64,000 nucleotides of DNA from Mycolicibacterium sp. P1-18 (GCF_008329535.1 NZ_NPKR01000004.1:496001-560000), one strand, 5' to 3'; positions 18,786 through 27,661 are shown, numbered from the stretch's first letter. The notes: a model not told the origin generated them from the sequence alone. Made by a program: numbers and translations.

Positions 18786-18916
18786 CGTGCATACGAAGAT
18801 ACCTGTGAGTTCGGTGTTGGTCGGTGTGACCAGGGCCGACGGCGTGCCGCGACGGTGCCGAGTGGGGTTGGAGCACGCGCAGCGGGACTCACACTATGAC
18901 TCGCTGCGGGGCGTCA

Positions 18917-18949
18917 TCATTCGTTGACGATCGTCGTCATTCGTTGACG
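18917..18949. promoter_or_regulatory. Two 13-bp direct repeats, 20 bp apart
   Basis: TCATTCGTTGACG occurs at 18917-18929 and 18937-18949, a spacing of about two DNA turns. The pair sits in the 282-bp gap between the divergent double-TetR and ANTAR genes, about 120-150 bp from either start, so it may be an operator or activator site. The binder is unknown. Confidence 0.5.
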
Positions 18950-19067
18950 GTGCACAGCCACCTCGCAGTCCGAAATCCGTCGGAGCGACCCCGGCCACGA
19001 CTATGGTTTGGGGGAACGGCCCCATTCGCGAGCGGACAGCGGGCCGGCGCCGTAGAAGGAGACCCCC

Positions 19068-19352
19068 ATGAATGGCAGCAGTCGCGTCGCCGACCCGTGG
19101 ACAGACGAGCATTCCGGCACACGGAGTCTGGACGTGGCCCTCGGGATACTGGTGGGGTTGCGACGCTGCACCGCCGGCGACGCCTTCGCCGAACTGGTTC
19201 AGGTGAGCACCCACCGGGGGCTGTCACCGTTCGCGCTCGGTCGGGCGCTGGTGGCAACGGCCAGTCGCGGCTCCGTCGTCGACCCCGACGCCGCGGCCGT
19301 GGTGGCCGACGAGTGGGGTGGTCTGCTCGACGCCCATAGGGTGTCGTCATGA
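19068..19352 (+). CDS. ANTAR-domain-only RNA-binding regulator
   Basis: A 94-residue protein consisting of little more than an ANTAR domain: LDVALGILVGLRRCTAGDAFAELVQVSTHRGLSPFALGRALVATAS spans about residues 20-66 and matches the A-x-G-I-L...C-x-x-x-x-A-F...S pattern. ANTAR proteins bind paired RNA hairpins and prevent transcription termination. Here no sensor domain is attached. The start ATG 19068 has an excellent Shine-Dalgarno (gaagg at 19054-19058). Its stop overlaps the start of the MOSC gene (ATGA), so the two are translationally coupled. Confidence 0.82.
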   Translation: MNGSSRVADPWTDEHSGTRSLDVALGILVGLRRCTAGDAFAELVQVSTHRGLSPFALGRALVATASRGSVVDPDAAAVVADEWGGLLDAHRVSS

Positions 19353-20182
19353 CAGCTTCCACCGTCGACGTGCAGATGCACGTGGGCACGTTGTACCGCT
19401 ACCCGGTGAAGTCGATGCTCGGCGAGGCCGTGGATGCGATCGCCGTGGACGAACAAGGCGTCGAATACGACCGTCGCCTGGCTCTGATCGACGAGGAGAC
19501 CGGCCGAGTGGCCAGCGCCAAGCAGGCGCGGCTGTGGCGCGGCCTCCTAACCTGCACTGCCACGGTCGATTCGGGCCGCGTGAGCATTCGCTTGCCCGAA
19601 GGAGAGCACCTGTCGACCGACGCCGACGAGGCCGATGCGCGGCTCTCCGACTTGCTCGCGCGACCGGTCCGCCTGGCGCACAGCCGACCGACCGGCGCGT
19701 CGCTGGAGCGGGCCGACCCCGACCAGGTGCTCGAGTTCGGTCTCGACGCCGAGGTCGACGCGCCACTGCTGGAGTTGGGGGAGGCGACCCCGGGCACGTC
19801 CTTCACCGACTACGCGCCGGTGCACGTGATCACCACCGCGACCCTCGAGCAGATCGGCACCGAGGCCGAGCGCTACCGCCCCAACCTGGTGATCGCGACG
19901 CCGCCCGGGTTCCCGGCCTACGCCGAGAACGACTGGACGGGCCACACCCTCGTCGTCGGCGAGGTCCGGCTGCGCGCGATCGGCCCGACGCCGCGTTGCG
20001 TCATCCCCACGCTGGAGCACGGCGCGCTGCCTCGCGATCCCGGCGCGCTGCGGACGCCCGCGGCCCAAAACCGGGTTCCGGCACTGGACATGGGGGTCTT
20101 GCCGTGCGCGGGGGCGTACCTCGAGGTCGTCAGCGCGGGCACCATCCGGAGCGGGGACCGCGTCGAGCTCGAACCTCGGTAG
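19349..20182 (+). CDS. MOSC domain protein with N-terminal beta-barrel domain
   Basis: A 277-residue protein of the mARC/YcbX-like group. The N-terminal MOSC_N domain (GTLYRYPVKSMLGEAVDAIAV...YDRRLALIDEETG) is followed by a MOSC domain from about residue 130 (RYRPNLVIATPPGFPAYAENDWTGHTLVVGEVRLRAIGPTPRCVIPTLEHGAL), with the conserved Cys in PRCVIPT that would hold molybdenum cofactor. Such proteins reduce N-hydroxylated compounds or transfer sulfur. A C-terminal ferredoxin domain, as in YcbX, is absent. The start overlaps the ANTAR gene stop. Confidence 0.88.
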   Translation: MTASTVDVQMHVGTLYRYPVKSMLGEAVDAIAVDEQGVEYDRRLALIDEETGRVASAKQARLWRGLLTCTATVDSGRVSIRLPEGEHLSTDADEADARLSDLLARPVRLAHSRPTGASLERADPDQVLEFGLDAEVDAPLLELGEATPGTSFTDYAPVHVITTATLEQIGTEAERYRPNLVIATPPGFPAYAENDWTGHTLVVGEVRLRAIGPTPRCVIPTLEHGALPRDPGALRTPAAQNRVPALDMGVLPCAGAYLEVVSAGTIRSGDRVELEPR

Positions 20183-20188
20183 TCCGCG

Positions 20189-20626
20189 TCAGCTGCTCGC
20201 GAGCTCGAAGACGGGGATCACCCGGTCGGTCTTCTTCTGATACTCGCCGAACCCGGGCGCCCGCTCGACGATGAGGTCGTAGACCCGGTCGCGCTCGTCC
20301 TTCGGAAGTTCGTGGGCGACCATGTGCTGCGGCGGCTCGGCACCGATCTCCACGGTGACGGCGGGGTCCGCGCGGAAGTTGAACACCCAACCCGGGCTGG
20401 CGTCGCGGCCGGCAGCCGAGCCGACGACGTAGATCTTGTCGTCGATGTCGAAGTAGGCGATGAGGTTCTCGCGCCGCTCACCGCTCTTGGCGCCCGTGGA
20501 CGTGACGATGAGCAGCGGGAAGCCCTCGAACTGGCCGCCCACCTTCCCGCCGTTGCTGCGGAACTCCGCGATGTTGCGCTCGTTGAATTCACGTTCGGAC
20601 GTCATCTCGTCGGCCATGCGTTCCAT
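20189..20626 (-). CDS. Ddn-like deazaflavin (F420)-dependent oxidoreductase
   Basis: A protein of about 145 residues of the nitroreductase/F420-binding family expanded in mycobacteria. Typical blocks are IAEFRSNGGKVGGQFEGFPLLIVTSTGAKSGERRENLIAYFD, IYVVGSAAG...PGWVFNFRADPAVTVEIG and the C-terminal ...ERAPGFGEYQKKTDRVIPVFEL. It would use reduced F420 to reduce quinones or nitro compounds. Three in-frame ATGs (20626, 20617, 20605) compete as the start; the first is given, but the others are equally possible. Upstream in the same direction is the DUF3159-like gene, 10 bp away. Confidence 0.88.
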   Translation of the reverse strand: MERMADEMTSEREFNERNIAEFRSNGGKVGGQFEGFPLLIVTSTGAKSGERRENLIAYFDIDDKIYVVGSAAGRDASPGWVFNFRADPAVTVEIGAEPPQHMVAHELPKDERDRVYDLIVERAPGFGEYQKKTDRVIPVFELASS

Positions 20627-20636
20627 GGTGGCACCG

Positions 20637-21254
20637 TCACGTGCGAGTGTGCAGCCGATCCGCCCGCCGCACCGCCCACACCACCACGACCAGCGCCACG
20701 GCGCCGAGCGGATATCCCATGGCGATCCGGGCGAACGCCAGCCACCCCGTGGCGTCCAGCCCGTAGAGCCAGTTCTGCACCACGAACTTCGCCGCGAACG
20801 TGGCCACCAGGGCGAGCGTCGCAAGGTCGTAGCCCATCCGCGCGGACGCGTCCGCCCGCCACGCCTGGCCCCGTCCGCTCATCGCACCCCAGATGACACC
20901 GACGAGCGGCCAACGCACCAGAACCGACGCGAGGAACACCACGGCAAGGACGAGGCTCGACCAAATGCCCACCAGGAAATAGTCTCTCGCCTCCCCACTC
21001 TGGTAGGCGATGAAGGCCCCGATGGCCACGCCCAACAATCCGGACACCGCCGGCTGCAACGGCTCCTTGCGCAGCAGGCGCAGCAGCGCGATGCCCGCGC
21101 CGGCGCCCACCGCCAACGCCGTCGCGCCGTGCAGTCCCGTGACGGCGTCGGCCGCCACGAACACGATGCTCGGCACGCTGGCGTAGATCAGTCCCGGTAC
21201 GCCTCCAACCTGCTGCAGCACGGTAGGCCGTCGTTCTCTCACAGCCACGTTCAC
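20637..21254 (-). CDS. DUF3159-like membrane protein
   Basis: A 205-residue inner-membrane protein with about six hydrophobic segments (for example GLIYASVPSIVFVAADAVTGL, LRKEPLQPAVSGLLGVAIGAFIAYQSG and YFLVGIWSSLVLAVVFLASVLV). The pattern GGVPGLIYASVPSIVFV near the N-terminus and the charged loop RWPLVGVIWG fit the actinobacterial DUF3159 family, of unknown function. The start is taken as GTG 21254, which overlaps the peptidase stop in a GTGA junction; an ATG at 21302 is a less likely alternative. Confidence 0.82.
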   Translation of the reverse strand: MNVAVRERRPTVLQQVGGVPGLIYASVPSIVFVAADAVTGLHGATALAVGAGAGIALLRLLRKEPLQPAVSGLLGVAIGAFIAYQSGEARDYFLVGIWSSLVLAVVFLASVLVRWPLVGVIWGAMSGRGQAWRADASARMGYDLATLALVATFAAKFVVQNWLYGLDATGWLAFARIAMGYPLGAVALVVVVWAVRRADRLHTRT

Positions 21255-23131
21255 GATCGGCTGCCCAGGTGCCGGGCGAGGAACCCCGTGATCGCATGCC
21301 ACATCTGAAACACGTTCTCCGAGTTGATCGCTCCGTGTCCCTCGTCGGCCTGGACGAGGTAGTCCACCTCCACGCCACGCGCCCGCAGCGCGGTGACCAG
21401 GTTGTCGGACTCGGCCTGCACCACGCGGACGTCGTTGGCGCCCTGGATGACCAGCAGCGGGGTACGAATCTGGTCGACCTTGGTGATGGGCGAGCGGGCC
21501 ATCATGTCGGCCAATTGCTGCGGGTCGTCGGGATCGCCGACGTACCTGTGCCAGTTGTTGGCCAGGTGCGGGCGCGCGATCGGCGGCAGCGTCCGCATGA
21601 AGTTGGCCAGGTCCGAGATTCCGACGTAGTCCACTGCGGCGGCGAACACGTCGGGGGTGAAGGTGACGCCGACCAGGGCGGCGTACCCGCCGTAGGAGCC
21701 GCCGAAGATCGCGACGCGGTCGGGGTCGGCGTAACCCTGTTCGACCGCCCAGTTGACCCCGTCGATCAGGTCGTCGTGCATCTTGCCGGCGAACTCACCG
21801 ATCGCCGCCTTCAGGAACGCCTTGCCGTAGCCCACGGATCCGCGGAAGTTGACCTGCAGCACCGCATGTCCGCGGTTGGCCAGCAACTGCGCCCCGGCGT
21901 CGAAGCCCCAACCGTCGCGGTACCACGGTCCCCCGTGCACGACCAGCACCAGCGGCAGATTGCGAGGTTCGACCCCCACCGGCAGGGTCAGGTAGGAGTG
22001 CAGGTCCCAGCCGTCGCGTGAGGGGATGGTGACCGGTCGCATGGGCGCCAACTTCTCCGGGTCGAGGTGCGGCAGTGGTCGGTACAACAGCCGGCTGTCG
22101 CCGGTGCGGTGGTCGTACAGGTAGGTCACGCCGGGCTCGCGGTCGTCGTTGAAGCCGACGACCCACCGCTGGCCGGCCTCGTCGGAGGAGAGCCGACCGA
22201 GGTCCCCGTCGGACAGCTTCTCCAGGTTGGCCAGCACCTCGCCGAAGGCGGGATCGAGGGCCCGAATCACCTGGCGCTCGCCGTAATAGCGCACACCGAG
22301 CAGCTCACCGGTGCGGCGGTCCTGGATGAGCGGCGCCGGGATGACGGGGCTGACGACGCCCCGAGGGTCGACGTCCAGTTCGGGGTGGGCGTCGACCTCG
22401 GTCTCCTCGCCGGTGGTGAGATCGACGTGCACGATGCGGGTGCGGTCGGTGTCGCGGTTGGATCCCATCCACACGCCGGTGCCGTCGGGGGTGACGACCA
22501 TCGGGTGAATGCCGACGGGATAGTCGCTGCCGTCGAACGTGATGATGGGCCGCAGCGTGCCGGTGGCGTCGTCCCACCCGGACAGCTCGAGGTTGCCGTC
22601 GGGAGTCAGTGAGGTGGCGAACAGGTCGCCGCCGTCGCTGCTCAGCCAGCCGTTCACGTGTCCGGGGTTGATCGCCCGCAGCGTCAGATCGCCCGTGGCA
22701 ACGTCGAGATCGTGGACGTCGAGCAGCGTGGCGTCGCGGTCGTTCATCATGACCGCCGTCGTGCCGTTCTTCACCTCGCGCAGGGGTGCGGCCATCACGC
22801 CGGGGAACGGCGTGAGGTCGACGGCGGGGGCCTCGGGGTCGTCGAGGTCGACCCGGTGGACGTGCCAGTTCTCGTCACCCTTGGTGTCCTGCAGGTAGAT
22901 CAGCCAACGGGGGTCGTCGGTCCACTGGAAGTGCAGGACGCTGCGGTTGGCGTCGGCGGTCACGCATCGGGCGTCCTCGGCGTCGGGCTCCAGGCCCTGA
23001 ACCCAGACGTTGAGGCGCTCCTTCCAGGGCGCGAGGAAGGCGATCTTGGTGCCGTCCGGGGAAATCAACGCGGCCGCGCGGGTCGGCGGGCGGAAGAAGT
23101 CCTCTACGGAGATCGTGTCGGGCAGTGCCAT
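21251..23131 (-). CDS. S9-family prolyl oligopeptidase-like serine peptidase
   Basis: A 626-residue protein with an N-terminal beta-propeller (residues about 1-370, beginning FFRPPTRAAALISPDGTKIAFLAPW) and a C-terminal alpha/beta-hydrolase domain. The catalytic triad is visible: Ser in FGGSYGGYAALVG, Asp in QGANDVRV and His in DEGHGAINSEN. It probably cleaves short peptides in the cytoplasm; no signal peptide is seen. ATG 23131 follows an aaagga ribosome site. It is first in a run with the DUF3159-like and Ddn-like genes. The TetR gene at 23244 is on the same strand upstream. Confidence 0.92.
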   Translation of the reverse strand: MALPDTISVEDFFRPPTRAAALISPDGTKIAFLAPWKERLNVWVQGLEPDAEDARCVTADANRSVLHFQWTDDPRWLIYLQDTKGDENWHVHRVDLDDPEAPAVDLTPFPGVMAAPLREVKNGTTAVMMNDRDATLLDVHDLDVATGDLTLRAINPGHVNGWLSSDGGDLFATSLTPDGNLELSGWDDATGTLRPIITFDGSDYPVGIHPMVVTPDGTGVWMGSNRDTDRTRIVHVDLTTGEETEVDAHPELDVDPRGVVSPVIPAPLIQDRRTGELLGVRYYGERQVIRALDPAFGEVLANLEKLSDGDLGRLSSDEAGQRWVVGFNDDREPGVTYLYDHRTGDSRLLYRPLPHLDPEKLAPMRPVTIPSRDGWDLHSYLTLPVGVEPRNLPLVLVVHGGPWYRDGWGFDAGAQLLANRGHAVLQVNFRGSVGYGKAFLKAAIGEFAGKMHDDLIDGVNWAVEQGYADPDRVAIFGGSYGGYAALVGVTFTPDVFAAAVDYVGISDLANFMRTLPPIARPHLANNWHRYVGDPDDPQQLADMMARSPITKVDQIRTPLLVIQGANDVRVVQAESDNLVTALRARGVEVDYLVQADEGHGAINSENVFQMWHAITGFLARHLGSRS

Positions 23132-23243
23132 GACGGTCCTTTCACAGGGGTATGCGGGCATGGTCGAGCGCGCCGCCAGGAATGGTCTCCTGGCGATGAT
23201 GATTGACGTGCTATGTGGTTGTGGTGATCGGGATTTCGCTATC

Positions 23244-23903
23244 TCAGGGCTCCACGGGCCCGCCCAGACGGCCATTGGTGGCGTCCCGGATGGCCTGGTC
23301 GATCAACGCCAGCGCCTCCTGCTGACTGACCCGCTCCTTCTCGACGATGGCGCGGCGCCCCACGTCCTCGTCGACCACGCGGAACGCCGCGGTGACCGCC
23401 GCGGCGAACAGTCGCGCGGTGAGGTCACCCTCCGGCAGGCGCAAGCGCTTGGCGACGACGGGGGCGAACCCGCGTTCCATCTCGTCGTGCACCATCAGAT
23501 ACGCCGTGCGCAGAGCCGGCTCCGTTGCCGACATGGTGGCGATCCGCAGCGAGGCGATCTCGTCGGCGAGTTCCCGTTCGCTGAGCGGGTTTTCGACCAT
23601 GTCGGCGGCCATGTGGTCGGCCAGCGACAGCTCGTCGGGCCACCGACTTGCCAACGCGATGAAGCGCTTGGCCGACTGCGCCAGCACCGGCTCCACGCAA
23701 CTCTCCTTCGAGCGGAAGTAACGCCAGATGGTTCTGGTGGAAAGCCCTGCGGCAGCGGCGATGTCGTCACCGGTGGTCGCCGCGACGCCGTGCTCCCAGA
23801 ACAGCTCGCAGGCGTGCCGGGACACACGGAGGCGCGCCTGCGACTGCTTGTCGTCGGCCGTGCTCGGTGCGTCGGCGGTGTCGATGTCAAATCCTCCTGT
23901 CAC
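23244..23903 (-). CDS. TetR/AcrR family transcriptional regulator
   Basis: A 219-residue repressor with the HTH at about residues 25-72 (RLRVSRHACELFWEHGVAATTGDDIAAAAGLSTRTIWRYFRSKESCVEPVL). The C-terminal ligand domain is helical with no recognisable specificity. The annotated GTG at 23903 lies inside the operator at 23898-23912, and no Shine-Dalgarno precedes it; instead aggagg occurs within the first codons. It may be translated from a leaderless transcript. Two copies of its probable operator lie directly upstream, so autorepression is likely; the cyclase gene at 24048 is divergent and could be co-regulated. Confidence 0.88.
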   Translation of the reverse strand: MTGGFDIDTADAPSTADDKQSQARLRVSRHACELFWEHGVAATTGDDIAAAAGLSTRTIWRYFRSKESCVEPVLAQSAKRFIALASRWPDELSLADHMAADMVENPLSERELADEIASLRIATMSATEPALRTAYLMVHDEMERGFAPVVAKRLRLPEGDLTARLFAAAVTAAFRVVDEDVGRRAIVEKERVSQQEALALIDQAIRDATNGRLGGPVEP

Positions 23904-23936
23904 TTAATGACAGCACCACTGTGTCACTTAGTGACA
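23898..23936. promoter_or_regulatory. Twin 15-bp palindromic operators
   Basis: TGTCACTTAATGACA (23898-23912) and TGTCACTTAGTGACA (23922-23936) are near-identical dyads (TGTCA...TGACA) with centres 24 bp apart. They overlap the start of the TetR gene and face the divergent cyclase promoter. This is a textbook repressor-site arrangement. Confidence 0.85.
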
Positions 23937-24047
23937 GGACGGTCAAGCGGGCCGGTTGAGGGGATTCCGTGAACTGACTGTGACTTCTCGGGGAGTGGCA
24001 AACAACCCCGCCCTATCGCCGTCGTTTGCCCCATACTCTGCGACTCG

Positions 24048-26258
24048 ATGACCACCACACCCGAACGCGACGGCCACAGCCACCCCTCGGCGGAGACCGA
24101 CGAGCCGACGGAGGCCGCCCCACGGCGACGGCGTCGACTGACGGCGCTGGTGAGCATCCAGTCCAAGCTGCTCGTGATGCTGCTTCTCACCTGCATCGTG
24201 TCGTCGGGCGTGGTCGGCCTGATCGGCTATCAGTCGGGCAGGAGCTCGCTCCGGGAGGCGGCCTTCGACCGCCTCACCGAAATCCGGCAGTCCCAGAGTC
24301 GGCAACTCGAAGCTCAGATCCAGGACTTGAAGGATTCGCTGCTCGTCTACTCCCGGGGTGAGACAGCGACCGAGGCGGTCGACGCCTTCACCGCGGGATT
24401 CGAGCAACTCGCCACGGCGACCGTCACGTCCGCCCAGCAGCAGTCGATCGTCGACTACTACACCAAGCGGTTCGCGGTGGACAAGAAGGCGCAGACCGGC
24501 GAGAGCGTGAACGTCGCCCTGTCGCTGCCGACCTCCACGGCGCAGCAATACCTGCAGGCCCTGTATACCGCCCCGTTCGGTGCTTACGGTCAACCCGAGG
24601 AGGATTGGCAGAAGGCGATCGACTTCGACGACGCGCGCGACGGCAGCGCGTGGTCGGCGGCCAACGCACGATTCAACGACTTCTTCCGCCTGATGGTGAC
24701 GCGCTTCGCATTCGAGGACGCGTTGCTGCTCGACACCCGCGGCAACGTGGTCTACAGCGCCTACAAGGGCGTCGACCTGGGCACCAACATCCTCGACGGG
24801 CCCTACAAGGGCAGCGATCTCAACGGCGCCTACCGTGCGGCCGTCGACTCGGACTCCCTCGACTACGTCGGAGTCACCGACTTCGGCCAGTATCGACCGG
24901 CGACCGAACCGACGGCCTGGTTCGTCTCTCCGGTGGGTCGAGGGGGGCGCATCGACGGCGTGATGGCGTTGCAGTTCCCGGCGTCGAAGATCAACGAGAT
25001 GATGACGATGGACGGGCGCTGGCGGGAATCGGGCATGGGCGAGACCGGTGAGACGTTCATCGTCGGCCCCGACAACCTGATGCGTTCCAATTCCCGCCTC
25101 TTCGTTGAAGATCCGAAGGCGTACGAGGAGGACGTCGTCGCCGCGGGCACGCCGCCCGACGTCGCGAAGGATGCCATCCGCCAGAACGGCACGACGCTGG
25201 TGCAACCGATCGCCACCGGTTCGGCAAAGCTGGCGCAGCAGGGGCGAAGTGGCACGTTGATCGCCGACGACTATCTCGGCGACGAATCCCTTCAGGCCTA
25301 CGGCCCGGTCGACATCCCCGGATTGCGGTGGGGCGTGGTGGCCAGCATCGACACGGCCGAGGCCTTCGCGCCCGTCAAGGTGTTCACCAGGGATCTCGTG
25401 CTGTCCACGGCCACCATCATCTTCCTGGTGTGCATCGCTGCGATGTTGTTGGCGCGCTGGTTCGTCCGGCCCATTCGACGGTTGGAAAGCGGCGCGCGGG
25501 AGATCAGCTCGGGCGAGTACGGAACCACGATCCCCGTGGTCTCCCGCGACGAATTCGGTGACCTCACCGGCGCCTTCAACGACATGAGCCGCAACCTCGC
25601 GGTCAAGGACGGCCAGTTGACCGAGCAGATGCAGGAGAACGAGCGCATCATGCGCGCGCAGATGCCGGAGAAGGTGGTCGCGCGGTACCGCGGCGGCGAG
25701 GAGACCATCGCCCAGGACCACCAGGGCGTCACGGTGGTCTTCTCCGAGGTCGTCGGATTGGACGAGCTGACACACGGGGTGCCCACCGAGGAGTCACTGG
25801 CGATCGTCAACGGGTTGGTTCGCCAATTCGACGCGGCTGCCGACAGTTTGGGCATCGAGCGGATACGCAACCTGCGCAACGGCTACCTGGCCTGCTGTGG
25901 GCTCAACGTCCCGCGCATCGACCACGTCCGCCGCACCGTGGACTTCGCCGTCGAGATGCAACGCATCGTCGACCGGTTCAACGGCGAGGCCGATCAGTCG
26001 CTGCGCCTGCGCGTCGGCATCGGCACCGGCAGGGCCAGCAGTGGATTGGTCGGGAGGGCGAGCCCCGCCTACGACGTCTGGGGTGACGCCGTCGACCTCG
26101 CCCTCCACGTGCAGAGCGGGTCGCCGCAGCCGGGCATCTACGTCACCACCGACGTCTACGACGCCGTGCGTTCCGGTCGCGACTTCACCCCGGCGGGTGA
26201 GGTGGCGATGGGCGGAGAGATCCGCGGCATCTGGCGACTCGCGCTGGCGCAGAGGTGA
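24048..26258 (+). CDS. Membrane class III nucleotide cyclase homologue with degenerate active site (Rv2435c-like)
   Basis: A 736-residue protein: cytoplasmic N-terminus, membrane span about 38-62 (KLLVMLLLTCIVSSGVVGLIGYQ), an extracellular Cache-like sensor region to about 450, a second span (LSTATIIFLVCIAAMLLARWF), a HAMP domain (about 475-530) and a class III cyclase domain (about 560-736). Key catalytic positions are changed: the first metal Asp is Glu (VVFSEVVGLD), the second is Asn (RNGYLACCG instead of GDAYMA), and the transition-state Asn/Arg pair is Asp/His (YDVWGDAVDLALHV). It may not make cAMP and may act as a regulatory subunit or receptor. The stop overlaps the MscS-cNMP gene (GTGA). 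Confidence 0.92.
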   Translation: MTTTPERDGHSHPSAETDEPTEAAPRRRRRLTALVSIQSKLLVMLLLTCIVSSGVVGLIGYQSGRSSLREAAFDRLTEIRQSQSRQLEAQIQDLKDSLLVYSRGETATEAVDAFTAGFEQLATATVTSAQQQSIVDYYTKRFAVDKKAQTGESVNVALSLPTSTAQQYLQALYTAPFGAYGQPEEDWQKAIDFDDARDGSAWSAANARFNDFFRLMVTRFAFEDALLLDTRGNVVYSAYKGVDLGTNILDGPYKGSDLNGAYRAAVDSDSLDYVGVTDFGQYRPATEPTAWFVSPVGRGGRIDGVMALQFPASKINEMMTMDGRWRESGMGETGETFIVGPDNLMRSNSRLFVEDPKAYEEDVVAAGTPPDVAKDAIRQNGTTLVQPIATGSAKLAQQGRSGTLIADDYLGDESLQAYGPVDIPGLRWGVVASIDTAEAFAPVKVFTRDLVLSTATIIFLVCIAAMLLARWFVRPIRRLESGAREISSGEYGTTIPVVSRDEFGDLTGAFNDMSRNLAVKDGQLTEQMQENERIMRAQMPEKVVARYRGGEETIAQDHQGVTVVFSEVVGLDELTHGVPTEESLAIVNGLVRQFDAAADSLGIERIRNLRNGYLACCGLNVPRIDHVRRTVDFAVEMQRIVDRFNGEADQSLRLRVGIGTGRASSGLVGRASPAYDVWGDAVDLALHVQSGSPQPGIYVTTDVYDAVRSGRDFTPAGEVAMGGEIRGIWRLALAQR

Positions 26259-27646
26259 ACCCGGTGGTGGAGATCGCGTCGCTGTACTGGGCGGTCGGCG
26301 TGGCGATCGGCCTGCCCATCGGGCTGGTGGTGCTGACCGAGGTCCGCGAGGCGCTGTTGCGTCGCGGCAGCAAGTTCGCTCGACCCGTCGGCTTCATCCG
26401 CAACTTCATCGTGCCCTTGGTCGCCCTGCTGCTGTTGTTGACGAAGGCCACCGGGATCTCCACGGACGCCATCCCCGTGCGCATCGTCGCCACGGCGTTG
26501 GGGCTCGTCGTACTGCTCTTGCTGCTCTCGAGACTTCGGGCGGTGCTCTTCATGAACGCGCCGGAAGGCTCCTGGCGCAAACGGATTCCGTCGATCTTCC
26601 TGGACGTGGCCCGCCTCGTGGTCATCGCCGTCGGCCTGGCGATCATCTTCTCGTACGTATGGGGCGCCAACGTCCGCGGTCTGGTCACCGCGGTCGGCAT
26701 CAGCTCGATCGTGCTGGGCCTGACGCTGCAGAACTCGGTGGGCCAGATCATCTCCGGGCTGCTGGTGCTGTTCGAGCAGCCGTTCAAGTTCGGCGATTGG
26801 GTGGACACGCCGTCCGCGCGCGGTCGGGTCGTGGAGGTCAACTGGCGGGCCACCCACATCGACACCGGTTCCGGCCTGCAGGTCATCCCGAACTCCGTGC
26901 TGGCCGTGGCGTCCTTCGCCAACCTCAGCCGCCCACCGGGTGAGCATTCGATCTCGGTGACCACCCAGTTCGGGCTCGACGACTCACCGGACGAGGTGGG
27001 CGCCGTGCTCCTGCGCTTGGCGGACTCGCTGCCCCAGCTGAGCCCCGGTGGGCTGCCCACGGTATCGGTGGACGGGGCCGCGGTGTTCACGACATCGATT
27101 CCCCTGCGCACTCCGGCCGACGCCAAGGCCGCGCGGACCACGTTCCTGCGGTGGGCGTGGTACGCCACCCGCCGTGCCGGGTTGCACCTCGACGACGCCG
27201 AGGACGACTACGGAAATGCCCAGCGCACAACCGATGCGCTGCGGTTCGTCGGGCCGACGCTGCGGCTTAGCGAGGCCGAACAGGACGAGTTGATGCCGAA
27301 GGTGCGGCTCGTGCGGTACGGCACCGACGAGGTGATCCAGCCGGCCGGGTCGGTGCCGTCGCGCATGTCCTTCATCGTCACCGGCACCGTGCATCTCACC
27401 GTCCGTGACCACCAGGGGTTCGTGGCCACCGTGCGTCACGTGGAGCGGGGTGACTTCATCGGTTCGACGACGCTGACCCGCGAGCCCGTGCTTTCCGACG
27501 CGTACGCCGTCGACGAGGTGGTCGCGCTGCAGATCGCCCGCGAGCACATGGAGCAGCTGGTGCTCCGGAATCCGCTGCTGCTCCACGAGATCGGCCGCAC
27601 CATCAAGGAGCGTGGCGACGAAGCGAGACGCGCGCTCGGCGTCTAA
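26255..27646 (+). CDS. MscS-family mechanosensitive channel with C-terminal cyclic-nucleotide-binding domain (Rv2434c-like)
   Basis: A 463-residue membrane protein starting at GTG 26255, overlapping the cyclase stop. Four hydrophobic stretches (about 5-25, 45-65, 70-90 and 110-130) lead into the MscS pore and beta domain: GISSIVLGLTLQNSVGQIISGLLVLFEQPFKFGDWV, then NWRATHIDTGSGLQVIPNS. A cNMP-binding domain occupies about residues 330-455 (LVRYGTDEVIQPAGSVPSRMSFIVTGTVHLTVRD...ERGDFIGSTTL). The channel may be gated by cyclic nucleotide or by the paired cyclase-like sensor. The phosphate-binding Arg typical of true cAMP binders is not obvious. Confidence 0.93.
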   Translation: MNPVVEIASLYWAVGVAIGLPIGLVVLTEVREALLRRGSKFARPVGFIRNFIVPLVALLLLLTKATGISTDAIPVRIVATALGLVVLLLLLSRLRAVLFMNAPEGSWRKRIPSIFLDVARLVVIAVGLAIIFSYVWGANVRGLVTAVGISSIVLGLTLQNSVGQIISGLLVLFEQPFKFGDWVDTPSARGRVVEVNWRATHIDTGSGLQVIPNSVLAVASFANLSRPPGEHSISVTTQFGLDDSPDEVGAVLLRLADSLPQLSPGGLPTVSVDGAAVFTTSIPLRTPADAKAARTTFLRWAWYATRRAGLHLDDAEDDYGNAQRTTDALRFVGPTLRLSEAEQDELMPKVRLVRYGTDEVIQPAGSVPSRMSFIVTGTVHLTVRDHQGFVATVRHVERGDFIGSTTLTREPVLSDAYAVDEVVALQIAREHMEQLVLRNPLLLHEIGRTIKERGDEARRALGV

Positions 27647-27661
27647 CCGCGGCAGCGGTGA

